From: an uncultured Oscillospiraceae bacterium
Lineage (GTDB): Bacteria; Bacillota; Clostridia; Oscillospirales; Ruminococcaceae
Reading direction: 5' to 3'
Assembly (NCBI GenBank): GCA_900540595.1
Contig: UQGL01000031.1
Span: 1-24,438 of the forward strand
Length of the DNA: 24,438 nucleotides
The notes under the pieces were generated by a model, which saw only the letters and a list, made by a program, of their open reading frames with translations, was not told where the DNA came from and did no database searches. A program made the position numbers and the translations under genes. Positions 1 through 7,394 of the stretch are shown here, piece by piece. How positions within the stretch are numbered: the stretch's first letter is position 1; each line of letters opens with the position of its first letter.

Positions 1-3
1 CTC

Positions 4-24
4 GATAATACACAAAGTATTATC
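4..24. repeat. Perfect inverted repeat at the left edge
   Basis: Bases 4-11 (GATAATAC) and 17-24 (GTATTATC) form a perfect 8-bp stem with a 5-base loop. No T-run follows directly; the nearest T-rich stretch is TTTT at about 31-34. It could be a weak terminator for a gene to the left of the window, or an operator. The upstream neighbour is not visible, so the role cannot be decided. Confidence 0.4.
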
Positions 25-72
25 TGCGCTTTTGGCTTAGCATCTGCCGCACCTCACTCGCCGTATCGGCAC

Positions 73-101
73 TTAGAATTATGCGGTATTGCCTTTACAA
101 T
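73..101 (+). promoter_or_regulatory. Possible promoter for the radical-SAM pair
   Basis: A TACAAT -10 box at 96-101 is preceded, with a 17-base spacer, by a poor TTAGAA -35 at 73-78. A start site near 108 would give a leader of about 48 bases before the ATG at 156, which has AAGGATGG at 139-146 as its ribosome binding site. The weak -35 keeps confidence low. Confidence 0.35.
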
Positions 102-155
102 AACAGCGGTCCCAACGGGGCGGCGAAAATAACACGGTAAGGATGGTTCACCAAA

Positions 156-2021
156 ATGGCGGAATTTTCCCCAAAATTTAAAGAGGCCCTGAGTCTGGTA
201 CAAAAGCCGGGCCGTTACACGGGCGGCGAGCCGGGCTGCATCTACAAGGATAAATCCAAGGTGGATGTGCGCATGGCGTTCTGCTTTCCGGATACCTATG
301 AGATCGGCATGTCCTTTCTGGGCGAGAAGATCCTGTACGATATTCTGAACCGCCACGAAAACTGGTGGTGTGAGCGCGCCTTTATGCCATGGACGGACAT
401 GAAGGCCCAGATGGAGCGGCTGGACATCCCGCTGTACTGCCTTGAAAGCAAGGACCCGCTGACGGATTTTGACATTGTCGGCTTTTCTCTTGAATATGAG
501 CTGTGCTATACGAATGTTCTGGCAATGCTGCGTCTGTCTGGCATTCCGCTGCGGGCCGCCGATCGTGATGAGCGGTGGCCGCTCATCATCGCGGGCGGCC
601 CCTGTGTATGCAACGCCGAGCCGATGGCAGACTTCTTTGATGTCATGCAGCTTGGCGAGGGTGAGCAGATGCTGCAGGACATCTGTGCAGCCGTTGAGCA
701 GGGCAAAAAGCAGGGCTGGGATAAAGAACAGCTGCTGTTGGAGCTGGCAAAGATCCCCGGTGTCTATGTGCCGTCCTTCTACGATGTGACCTACAAGGAG
801 GATGGCCGCATTGAGGCCGTGACCCCGAACCGCCCGGGCATCCCGGCCCGCGTGACAAAGGCCATCGTGCAGGATATGGACAGCTTTACCCCGCCGGAAA
901 ACTTCGTGGTGCCGCTTGTGGGTGCAGTGCAGGACCGCGCCTGTGTCGAGGTGCTGCGCGGCTGCGTCCGCGGCTGCCGCTTCTGTCAGGCAGGCCAGCT
1001 CTACCGTCCCTTCCGGGAGCGCAGCCCCAAGCTTATCAGCGACAGTGCGCGGATGCTCTGCCGCAACACCGGCTATGATGAACTGAGCCTGTCCAGTCTT
1101 TCGACCTCCGACCACTCCCGGCTGGAGGATATTCTTGACAACCTCAACTCCTGGGCAGAGTCCGACCATGTAAGTCTTTCGCTGCCAAGCCTGCGTGTGG
1201 ACAACTTCTCGCAGTCCCTTGTGGAAAAGACCACCAAGGTCCGCAAGAGCGGCCTGACCTTTGCTGCCGAGGCCGGCACCCAGCGCCTGCGCGATGTCAT
1301 CAATAAGAATGTCACATGGGAGCAGATCGAGCGCGGCTGCCGCATCGCCTTCTCTGAAGGGTACACCTCGGTCAAGCTTTACTTTATGATGGGGCTGCCC
1401 ACCGAAACGATGGACGACATCAAGGGAATTGCCGACACCGCACAGCAGGTGGTGGATCTGTTCTATACGATCCCCGACCGTCCGAAGGGCAAGGGCGTTC
1501 AGGTCACGATCAGCGTGGCCTGCTTTGTGCCCAAGCCCGACACGCCGTTCCAGTTCTGTGCGCAGGACCGCCGCGAGTCCCTGCAGGAAAAGCAAAAATA
1601 CCTGCTCAGCTGCGTGCATTCCCGCAAGATCAAGGTCAACTACCACGACAGCACCACCAGCGTGCTGGAGGGCGTGTTTGCCAAGGGTGACCGCCGTCTG
1701 GGCCGTGTGATCGAGACTGCATTTGAGAACGGCTCCTTCTTTGACACATGGGAGGAGTATTTCAACTACGACCGCTGGATCGAGGCGTTCAAAAGCTGCG
1801 GTATTGACCCTGATTTTTACAACTACCGCGCCCTCGGTCTGGACGAGGTCACGCCTTGGGATCATCTCGATGTGGGTGTGACGAAGGCCCATCTGGTGCG
1901 TGAGTACAACAAGGCGCTGGAGGCCAAAACCACCCAGCCCTGCAACCGCCAGTGCAGCGCCTGCGGTGCCAACAAGCTGATCGGAGGACCGTGCTTTGAC
2001 TACAGTAAGAATCTTCTTTGA
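156..2021 (+). CDS. TIGR03960-type B12-binding/radical SAM protein
   Basis: This 621-residue protein resembles the TIGR03960 family, radical SAM enzymes with a cobalamin-binding-like N-terminal region and no assigned substrate. The radical SAM [4Fe-4S] motif CX3CX2C is visible at Cys270, Cys274 and Cys277, following VEVLRG. The N-terminal part (about 30-240) carries Rossmann-like elements such as IIAGGP and NAEP. A second cysteine set near the C-terminus (Cys596, Cys600, Cys603, then Cys613) could bind another cluster; cysteine-rich C-termini are, as I recall, common in this family. The ATG at 156 has AAGGATGG at 139-146. The next gene overlaps it by 26 bases and encodes the usual partner protein, so the two are almost certainly cotranslated. 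In many Clostridia this pair precedes ribonuclease G and rplU; here rplS follows. The reaction is unknown. Confidence 0.88.
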   Translation: MAEFSPKFKEALSLVQKPGRYTGGEPGCIYKDKSKVDVRMAFCFPDTYEIGMSFLGEKILYDILNRHENWWCERAFMPWTDMKAQMERLDIPLYCLESKDPLTDFDIVGFSLEYELCYTNVLAMLRLSGIPLRAADRDERWPLIIAGGPCVCNAEPMADFFDVMQLGEGEQMLQDICAAVEQGKKQGWDKEQLLLELAKIPGVYVPSFYDVTYKEDGRIEAVTPNRPGIPARVTKAIVQDMDSFTPPENFVVPLVGAVQDRACVEVLRGCVRGCRFCQAGQLYRPFRERSPKLISDSARMLCRNTGYDELSLSSLSTSDHSRLEDILDNLNSWAESDHVSLSLPSLRVDNFSQSLVEKTTKVRKSGLTFAAEAGTQRLRDVINKNVTWEQIERGCRIAFSEGYTSVKLYFMMGLPTETMDDIKGIADTAQQVVDLFYTIPDRPKGKGVQVTISVACFVPKPDTPFQFCAQDRRESLQEKQKYLLSCVHSRKIKVNYHDSTTSVLEGVFAKGDRRLGRVIETAFENGSFFDTWEEYFNYDRWIEAFKSCGIDPDFYNYRALGLDEVTPWDHLDVGVTKAHLVREYNKALEAKTTQPCNRQCSACGANKLIGGPCFDYSKNLL

Positions 2022-2646
2022 AAAGTGCGGTGAGGCCGCCTACATTTCGCTGCTGGATCTGCAGCGCGTATTCCATCGGATGCTTAAAATGAGCAGCCTG
2101 CCGGTGTACTATACGCAGGGGTTCAACCCGCATATCTACCTGTCCTTTTCCTGCCCGCTGTCTCTGGGGCAGGAGAGCCTTTGCGAGAGCTGTGAGGTCA
2201 AGACGGAGCAGGAGAGCATTGAACCGCAGCGCTGGATCGATGCCCTGCAGCCGCTGATGCCGCGCGGCATCGTCATCACAAAGATCGCCCCAGCTAAGGA
2301 AAAGGTCGGCGAGATCGAGACCGCCGCCTATGAGGTCACCATGCCGGCAAGCAGTGCCATTGCGCTGGATGCCTACAACAATGCAGAGCATGCCGAGGTC
2401 ACAAAAAAGACCAAGCGCGGCCAGAAAACGCTCGATTTGAAGGCGTACCTCGACCGCATTGCCTATACGGTCGAGGGCGATACGCTGCATTTTACGGCCG
2501 TGCTGCCCTGCGGCTCCGGCGAGGCACTGAACCTGAACCCGGCGCTGCTGACCGACTTCCTGCGCGAGCAGGGCGCTGCCCCAGTCTGGCAGTGCCGCGT
2601 GGTGAGGACGCACCTTTATAATAAGGCGGGCAAAGACTTCGAGTGA
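1996..2646 (+). CDS. TIGR03936/DUF2344-type radical SAM-associated protein
   Basis: This 216-residue protein matches the TIGR03936 (DUF2344) family, encoded next to or fused to TIGR03960 radical SAM proteins. Family-like features are the N-terminal RIFFEKCGEAAYISLLDL and the GFNPHIYLSFSCPLSLG stretch at about residues 42-58. The start is an unusual TTG at 1996 inside the end of the upstream gene. It is supported by GGAGGA at about 1983-1988 and by homology running from the first residues; no in-frame ATG lies nearby. The 26-base overlap implies translational coupling. A perfect GC-rich palindrome follows immediately. Its function is unknown; it presumably assists the radical SAM enzyme, and in some species the two are one polypeptide. 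RNA or ribosome modification has been suspected from gene context but is not shown here. Confidence 0.82.
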   Translation: MTTVRIFFEKCGEAAYISLLDLQRVFHRMLKMSSLPVYYTQGFNPHIYLSFSCPLSLGQESLCESCEVKTEQESIEPQRWIDALQPLMPRGIVITKIAPAKEKVGEIETAAYEVTMPASSAIALDAYNNAEHAEVTKKTKRGQKTLDLKAYLDRIAYTVEGDTLHFTAVLPCGSGEALNLNPALLTDFLREQGAAPVWQCRVVRTHLYNKAGKDFE

Positions 2647-2651
2647 GAAAA

Positions 2652-2673
2652 GCCTTCCCCCGCGGGGGAAGGC
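2652..2673. repeat. Perfect GC-rich palindrome after the radical-SAM pair
   Basis: GCCTTCCCCC at 2652-2661 and GGGGGAAGGC at 2664-2673 are perfect reverse complements separated by two bases. On the plus strand it is followed by A-rich sequence, not a T-run. Read on the minus strand it is followed by TTTTC, although no minus-strand gene is present. It may act as a transcript-end hairpin, but it looks more like a copy of a dispersed intergenic palindrome. Confidence 0.6.
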
Positions 2674-2710
2674 AAAAGCAAAAAAATCTTCGATTTTCTG
2701 TTAAAACCCC

Positions 2711-2739
2711 TTGCCAAATGCCCGGTACAATGCTATAAT
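2711..2739 (+). promoter_or_regulatory. Promoter of the rplS operon
   Basis: TTGCCA at 2711-2716 and a perfect TATAAT at 2734-2739 are separated by exactly 17 bases. A TG at 2731-2732 makes an extended -10 (TGCTATAAT). Transcription should begin near 2746, giving an rplS leader of about 109 bases. This is among the best housekeeping promoters in the window. Confidence 0.8.
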
Positions 2740-2745
2740 ACTAAA

Positions 2746-2854
2746 GCGTTAATGCCGCCGAGCCATCGGCGGGATAATGACACATCATTATACAGGCGGT
2801 CCTCTGACGAAACATCGTGTATGAACGTCGCAACAAAATGGAGGAATTCATAAC
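2746..2854 (+). ncRNA. Structured 5' leader of rplS (possible L19 autoregulatory leader)
   Basis: Two perfect hairpins stand in tandem just after the predicted start site. CCGCCGA (2755-2761) pairs with TCGGCGG (2766-2772) across loop GCCA. ATAATGA (2774-2780) pairs with TCATTAT (2785-2791) across loop CACA. Each has 7 bp and a 4-base loop. The segment GGCGG at 2795-2799 could alternatively pair with CCGCC of the first stem. The ribosome binding site GGAGG is at 2840-2844. Several Firmicutes have an L19 leader that senses the ribosomal protein; whether this leader belongs to that family cannot be judged by eye. Confidence 0.45.
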
Positions 2855-3196
2855 ATGGACGCAATGAAGCATTTTACCGAGGGTATGATCAAAGAGAACA
2901 AGCCCCAGTTCGAAGTCGGCGACACCGTTCGCGTCTCCGTCCGCATCAAGGAAGGCGACAAGGAGCGTATCCAGGCTTTCGAGGGCACCGTTATTGCTAA
3001 GAAGCATGGCGGCATCGCTGAGACCTTCACCGTCCGCCGCACCTCTTACGGTGTCGGTGTTGAGCGTGTGTTCCCGGTCAACAGCCCGTTCGTTGAGAAG
3101 GTCGACGTCGTTCGCCGCGGCAAGGTCCGTCGTGCGAAGCTGTTCTACCTGCGCGAGCGCACCGGCAAGGCTGCCAAGGTCAAGGCACGTATCTGA
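2855..3196 (+). CDS. rplS: 50S ribosomal protein L19
   Basis: L19 lies at the interface of the large and small ribosomal subunits. The 113-residue product has normal length and shows family hallmarks throughout: the FEVGDTVRV and [10 protein letters not shown] stretches, [17 protein letters not shown] at about residues 59-75, and the basic end [13 protein letters not shown]. The ATG at 2855 lies 10 bases after GGAGG; an ATG three codons later is too far from that site. Codon choice (GTC, GTT, CGC, AAG) is that of a highly expressed gene. It is first in a transcript with its own strong promoter and structured leader and is followed by a terminator, so it can be expressed well above lepB downstream. 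Confidence 0.97.
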   Translation: MDAMKHFTEGMIKENKPQFEVGDTVRVSVRIKEGDKERIQAFEGTVIAKKHGGIAETFTVRRTSYGVGVERVFPVNSPFVEKVDVVRRGKVRRAKLFYLRERTGKAAKVKARI

Positions 3197-3206
3197 GCAT
3201 ACTGAG

Positions 3207-3240
3207 AAAAGGGGAGGACGGTTGGCGTTCTCCCTTTTTT
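3207..3240 (+). terminator. Intrinsic terminator or attenuator after rplS
   Basis: AAAAGGGGAGGACG (3207-3220) can pair with CGTTCTCCC plus TTTT of 3226-3240 across a short loop, with one bulge and one G-T pair, ending in TTTTTT. It lies between rplS and lepB, which has no clear promoter of its own, so partial read-through probably feeds the downstream genes. Confidence 0.7.
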
Positions 3241-3268
3241 CGTATTTTTCCAAAAGGTGGGATAAGAC

Positions 3269-3814
3269 ATGGGTGCAGCATTCAAGGCGCGCTACCGCCG
3301 CAACAAGGAAACACTGGAATGGTATGACGCCCTGGCCATGGCTGTGGCGATCATTGCACTGGTGTTTACCTTCGGTGTGCGCATCGTGAAGGTCGATGGA
3401 CACTCGATGGATCACACGCTCTCCGATGGAGAGCGTATCCTCATCAATCTGCTTAAGGCGCCGGACTACGGCGATATTGTCGTGGTGGACGGCTATACCG
3501 ACTACGGCAAGCCGCTGGTCAAGCGGGTCATAGGCATGGGCGGGGATACCATCGACATCGACTTTGAGGCCGGCATCGTCTACCGCAACGGTACTGCACT
3601 CGAGGAGCCATACACCGCCGAGCCCACCTATTTGTTTGAAAGCGTGGAATTTCCCATTACGGTGCCGGACGGCTGCCTGTTTTTGATGGGGGATAACCGC
3701 AATAACTCCACCGACAGCCGCGATGTCAGCGTAGGCTGCGTGGATGAACGCGATATTATGGGCGCAGCCGTGCTGCGCGTACTGCCCTTTGGCAAGATAG
3801 GAGCGGCCGAATGA
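3269..3814 (+). CDS. lepB: Signal peptidase I
   Basis: Type I signal peptidase cleaves signal peptides from exported proteins at the outer face of the membrane. The 181-residue product has one membrane segment at about 21-38 followed by the catalytic domain. The nucleophile is Ser46 in DGHSMDHTL, the general base is Lys85 in VKRVIGMGGD, and the conserved box GDNRNNSTDSR is at 141-151. The size fits the short single-anchor Gram-positive form. The ribosome binding site AAAGGTGGG is at 3253-3261. The stop overlaps the rbgA start (ATGA at 3811-3814), so the two are coupled. The order rplS-lepB-rbgA-rnhB-yraN is common in Firmicutes. Confidence 0.95.
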   Translation: MGAAFKARYRRNKETLEWYDALAMAVAIIALVFTFGVRIVKVDGHSMDHTLSDGERILINLLKAPDYGDIVVVDGYTDYGKPLVKRVIGMGGDTIDIDFEAGIVYRNGTALEEPYTAEPTYLFESVEFPITVPDGCLFLMGDNRNNSTDSRDVSVGCVDERDIMGAAVLRVLPFGKIGAAE

Positions 3815-4758
3815 GCCAGAGCGACATTATCAACAGCCGCCAGATCCAGTGGTTCCCCGGGCACATGACAAAGACCCTGCGCCTGATGGAAAAGGAAATC
3901 CGCAATGTGGACTGTGTTCTGCAGATCCTTGATGCGCGCATCCCGCTTTCCAGCCTGAACCCCGAGATCGAGCGCATTACCGCGGGCAAACCGCATCTGT
4001 ATGTACTGAACAAGGCCGATCTGGCTGACCCCGAAATCACCAAGCAGTGGCTGGCCTACTTTACGAGTGCCGGCGCCGGCTGCATTGCGATGGACTCGAA
4101 GCAGCGCGGCCGTGCCACGGCCACCAAGAGCCTGATTGAAAAAGAACTTTCCGCCCTGATGGAGCGCCGCCGCAACCGCGGTATGGTCGGCGCGGCCATC
4201 CGTGTCATGATCGTGGGCATCCCCAATGTGGGCAAGTCCACCTTCATCAACTCCTTTGCGGGTACGACCCGCGCCAAGGCTGCCAACAAGCCCGGCGTCA
4301 CCCGCGGCAAGCAGTGGATCAGTGTCGGCAATTTCGACCTGATGGATATGCCCGGCGTGCTGTGGAAAAAATTCGACTCGCTGGAAACGGCATCGAATCT
4401 GGCGTTCATCGGTTCCATCCGCGATGACATTTTGGATATTGAGGAGCTGGCCTGCGGCCTGCTTTCCAGCGTGCGGGGCATCTATCCCGCCCAGCTGCTG
4501 GCCCGGTATAAGCTGGAGGAGTCGGCGCTCGCGCTGCCGCCCTACGACCTTTTGCAGGCCATTGGCGCCAAGCGCGGTATGCTGATCTCCGGCGGCGAGG
4601 TCGATACCGAGCGTGCAGCCAAGATGCTGGTAGGGGAATTCCGCGCCAGCAAATGGGGACGGCTCTCGCTGGAGCGCCCGCCGCAGCGCGCGGTACAGGA
4701 AGAACGGGAAGAGGTGACGGACGATGCCCCGCAGGACGACTGGGACGACGAGCAGTAA
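3811..4758 (+). CDS. rbgA: Ribosome biogenesis GTPase RbgA (YlqF)
   Basis: RbgA is a circularly permuted GTPase needed for late 50S subunit assembly. The 315-residue product shows the permuted motif order: QWFPGHM at 13-19, G4 NKAD at 67-70, a G5-like MDSK at about 94-97, G1 GIPNVGKST at 136-144, G2 region GVTRG at 162-166, and G3 DMPG at 179-182. The C-terminal half is the helical RNA-binding part, ending in an acidic tail ([12 protein letters not shown]). The start overlaps the lepB stop by four bases, and the 3' end overlaps rnhB by 35 bases. Proximity to rplS fits coordinated control of ribosome parts and their assembly factor. Confidence 0.95.
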   Translation: MSQSDIINSRQIQWFPGHMTKTLRLMEKEIRNVDCVLQILDARIPLSSLNPEIERITAGKPHLYVLNKADLADPEITKQWLAYFTSAGAGCIAMDSKQRGRATATKSLIEKELSALMERRRNRGMVGAAIRVMIVGIPNVGKSTFINSFAGTTRAKAANKPGVTRGKQWISVGNFDLMDMPGVLWKKFDSLETASNLAFIGSIRDDILDIEELACGLLSSVRGIYPAQLLARYKLEESALALPPYDLLQAIGAKRGMLISGGEVDTERAAKMLVGEFRASKWGRLSLERPPQRAVQEEREEVTDDAPQDDWDDEQ

Positions 4759-5368
4759 CGAGGCGCTTTACGCCTTTGACGCCGCAAAGCGTGCCGAGCA
4801 TGGTGTGGTCTGCGGCGTGGACGAGGCAGGGCGCGGCCCGCTGTGCGGCCCTGTCTGCTGTGCGGCGGTCATCCTGAACCCCGATGATCCCATCGAGGGA
4901 GTCAACGACTCCAAGAAGCTGACCGAAAAGCGCCGTGATGCACTGTTTGAGGAAATCACAAATCGTGCGCTTGCATACAAAATTGTCTTTATCACACCGC
5001 AGGAAATTGATGAACGCAATATCCTGTGGGCTACAATGGACGGCATGGCGCAGGCTGTGGCCGGGTTGGAAATAACGCCCGATTATGTGCTGATCGACGG
5101 CAACCGCTGCCCGCCGGGGCTGATACAGCCCGCCGAGGCTGTGGTCAAGGGGGACGCCAACAGTGCCTCCATCGCGGCGGCCTCCATTTTGGCCAAGGTC
5201 AGCCGTGACCGCTATATGCTGGAGCTGGACAAGCAATATCCCCAGTACCAGCTGGCTAAGCACAAGGGCTATCCCACAAAGCTGCACTATGAGCTGATCG
5301 CGCAGTACGGCATCCAGCCGTTCTACCGACGCAGCTTCCTGAAAAAACAGGGCTACTGGCATGACTGA
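4724..5368 (+). CDS. rnhB: Ribonuclease HII
   Basis: RNase HII nicks the RNA strand of RNA-DNA hybrids and removes ribonucleotides misplaced in DNA. The 214-residue product has the signature [13 protein letters not shown] at 31-43. The acidic active-site residues appear to be Asp33, Glu34, Asp125 (in LIDGN) and Asp144 (in [13 protein letters not shown]). The conserved NDSKKL follows at 61-66, and [10 protein letters not shown] lies near the C-terminus. The start at 4724 has GAGGTG at 4711-4716 and lies inside the end of rbgA, so translation is coupled. The 3' end overlaps yraN by eight bases. Confidence 0.95.
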   Translation: MPRRTTGTTSSNEALYAFDAAKRAEHGVVCGVDEAGRGPLCGPVCCAAVILNPDDPIEGVNDSKKLTEKRRDALFEEITNRALAYKIVFITPQEIDERNILWATMDGMAQAVAGLEITPDYVLIDGNRCPPGLIQPAEAVVKGDANSASIAAASILAKVSRDRYMLELDKQYPQYQLAKHKGYPTKLHYELIAQYGIQPFYRRSFLKKQGYWHD

Positions 5369-5714
5369 TATAGTCGGTCATAAGGGCGAGGCCATTGCTG
5401 CCAAATACTATCAGCAGCGCGGCTGGCTGCTGCTGAACCATAATTACCGCACCCGCATGGGGGAAATCGACCTTATTTTATATAAGGAAAACACGCTGGT
5501 GTTTGCCGAGGTCAAGACCCGCGCAGGAACCATGCTGGACCGCCCGGCGGCTGCGGTGGATGCCCGCAAGCAGCAGCGGCTGATTTTGGCCGCCCAACAG
5601 TATTTGCAGCGCAGTCCCTATGGGGAGGCTGACATTCGTTTTGATGTGGTGGAGGTCACGCCCGCAGGCAGAGGCTGGCAGGTGCATTGTATTCCCGGCG
5701 CATTTGAGTGCTGA
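5361..5714 (+). CDS. yraN: YraN family (UPF0102) nuclease-fold protein
   Basis: A 117-residue member of UPF0102/YraN, a small protein with a predicted restriction-endonuclease-like fold and unclear function, very often encoded directly after rnhB, as here. Visible signature residues are [12 protein letters not shown] at 6-17, GEIDLI at 34-39 and FAEVKTR at 48-54. The E-D-ExK pattern is that of the PD-(D/E)XK nuclease core. It starts within the last codons of rnhB (8-base overlap) and closes the overlapping gene series begun by lepB. A structured repeat region follows. Nuclease activity is inferred from fold only. Confidence 0.9.
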   Translation: MTDIVGHKGEAIAAKYYQQRGWLLLNHNYRTRMGEIDLILYKENTLVFAEVKTRAGTMLDRPAAAVDARKQQRLILAAQQYLQRSPYGEADIRFDVVEVTPAGRGWQVHCIPGAFEC

Positions 5715-5740
5715 GAAACACTGGCGTCAACGCATGAAAG

Positions 5741-5838
5741 GTAGGGGCGGCCATTGGTCGCCCGCGGAACCCAGCAGCAAGGCCGATGACGGGCATCGAC
5801 CCCCGCAACCCGTAGGGGCGGATTCCATATCCGCCCGC
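5741..5838. repeat. Intergenic palindromic repeat element before thrC
   Basis: Two related units beginning GTAGGGGCGG lie at 5741-5765 and 5812-5838, and both end in CGCCCGC. Each folds on itself: GGGCGGCCA with TGGTCGCCC in the first (one G-T pair), and GGGCGGAT with ATCCGCCC in the second. Between them CGATG and CATCG form a further small hairpin near 5783-5797. No ribosome binding site plus credible reading frame is present. The paired copies suggest a dispersed intergenic element of the REP/MITE kind. Confidence 0.6.
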
Positions 5839-5918
5839 ACCCCGCGCCCCACACAACGGTATAGCGCCAACAAGGCTTATACACATAGAGGAAGAGAATA
5901 AGAGAAAGGGTGTACAGT

Positions 5919-7367
5919 ATGCAGTATTTTAGCACCAGAGATTCCGAGCTCCGCGTTTCCGCACAGGAGGCGATCGTCTGTGGTCTGGCACCGCAGAGCG
6001 GTCTGTTTGTACCGGAAGCTTTCCCGAAGGCCGATCTGGAGGGCTGGAAAAACCTTTCCTATCCGGAACTGGCCGAGAAGGTGCTGGCGGGCTTTCTGAC
6101 CGATTACAGCGCTGACTTCCTGCACAATGCCACCGCCGCCACCTACGGCGCAGCCTTTGATGGCAAGGCGGGCCGCACGGTCAAGGTCCGTGAGGGCCTC
6201 TATTCCCTTGAGCTGTGGCACGGTCCCACCTGCGCCTTCAAGGACTACGCCCTGCAGCTGATGCCGAAACTGCTGGTGGAAGCCAAGAAGATGCTGGGCC
6301 GCACCGAGACCACCCGCATCCTTGTGGCAACCTCCGGCGATACAGGCAAGGCTGCACTGGCCGGCTATGCTGATCTGGACGGCATCGAGATCGAGGTGTT
6401 CTACCCGAACGACGGCACCAGCGAGATCCAGCACCTGCAGATGGCCACCCAAAAGGGCGGTAATGTGCAGGTCTACGCCGTGCAGGGCAACTTTGACGAT
6501 GCCCAGACCGGCGTCAAGAAGGTCTTTGCCGATGCAGCTGTGGCCGCCGAGCTGGAGAAGCGCGGCATCCGCCTGTCCAGCGCCAACTCGATCAACTGGG
6601 GCCGTCTGGTGCCGCAGATCGTCTACTACTTCTACGCCTACTTCCGTCTGGCGGAGCAGGGCGCAGTGGCATGGGGCAAGCCTGTGGACTTCTGTGTGCC
6701 GACCGGCAACTTTGGCGATATTCTGGCTGGTTACTATGCCAAGCAGATGGGCCTGCCCGTGGGCAAGCTGGTCTGTGCCTCCAACAAGAACAATGTCCTG
6801 ACCGATTTCCTGACGACCGGCACCTACGATGCCCGCCGTACCTTCTATAAAACGACCTCCCCGTCGATGGACATCCTGATCTCCTCGAACCTCGAGCGTC
6901 TGCTCTGCCATGTCAGCGGCAGCAGCGAAAAGGTCGCGGGCTGGATGCAGGAGCTGAATACGACCGGCAAGTACACGGTGGATGCCGAGACGCTGGAAAA
7001 GATCCGGGAGACCTTCGCTGCGGGCTATGCCGATGACGCCGAGGGGGCCGCTGAGATCAAGGCCCGTTTCGAGGAGGATCACTATCTCTGCGATACGCAC
7101 ACCGCCGTGGCCTTCCGTGTGGCTGAGACCGTGCGCACCGAGGCACCGATGGTGGTGCTGTCCACCGCCAGCCCCTTCAAGTTCCCGCGCGATGTGCTGG
7201 CGGCCTTGGGGCAGCAGGCCCCGGTCAGTGATTTCGCTGCCATGGCTGCGCTGACCGCCAAAACCGGCGCGGAGGCCCCGGCCTCCCTGCGCGAGCTGGA
7301 CAAGCAGGAGGTGCGGTTCAAGACGGTGCTGCAGCCTGCTGAGATCCGCGCCGCGGCCCTGAAATAA
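5919..7367 (+). CDS. thrC: Threonine synthase
   Basis: Threonine synthase is the PLP enzyme that converts O-phosphohomoserine to threonine and phosphate. I choose the ATG at 5919 (product MQYFSTRDSE...) over a GTG at 5910: GAAAGGG at 5904-5910 is well spaced for 5919, and threonine synthases typically begin M-x-Y-x-STR. That gives 482 residues. The PLP lysine is Lys108 in HGPTCAFKDY; the phosphate-binding region ATSGDTGKAALAG and the PTGNFGDILAGY stretch follow. This is the longer class of threonine synthase. No hom or thrB is adjacent. I saw no T-box or threonine leader peptide in the preceding 200 bases; that gap holds the palindromic element instead. Confidence 0.96.
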   Translation: MQYFSTRDSELRVSAQEAIVCGLAPQSGLFVPEAFPKADLEGWKNLSYPELAEKVLAGFLTDYSADFLHNATAATYGAAFDGKAGRTVKVREGLYSLELWHGPTCAFKDYALQLMPKLLVEAKKMLGRTETTRILVATSGDTGKAALAGYADLDGIEIEVFYPNDGTSEIQHLQMATQKGGNVQVYAVQGNFDDAQTGVKKVFADAAVAAELEKRGIRLSSANSINWGRLVPQIVYYFYAYFRLAEQGAVAWGKPVDFCVPTGNFGDILAGYYAKQMGLPVGKLVCASNKNNVLTDFLTTGTYDARRTFYKTTSPSMDILISSNLERLLCHVSGSSEKVAGWMQELNTTGKYTVDAETLEKIRETFAAGYADDAEGAAEIKARFEEDHYLCDTHTAVAFRVAETVRTEAPMVVLSTASPFKFPRDVLAALGQQAPVSDFAAMAALTAKTGAEAPASLRELDKQEVRFKTVLQPAEIRAAALK

Positions 7368-7394
7368 GCAACAACAACTAGAAAGTGAGGCTGT

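Noticed and set aside
5620..5901. Possible small gene over the end of yraN and the following gap
   Set aside because: It reads through palindromic repeat units and part of yraN, with no ribosome binding site and no recognisable protein.
5715..5918. T-box or threonine attenuator upstream of thrC
   Set aside because: No T-box sequence, Thr-rich leader peptide or terminator/antiterminator pair was found; the structure present belongs to the repeat units.
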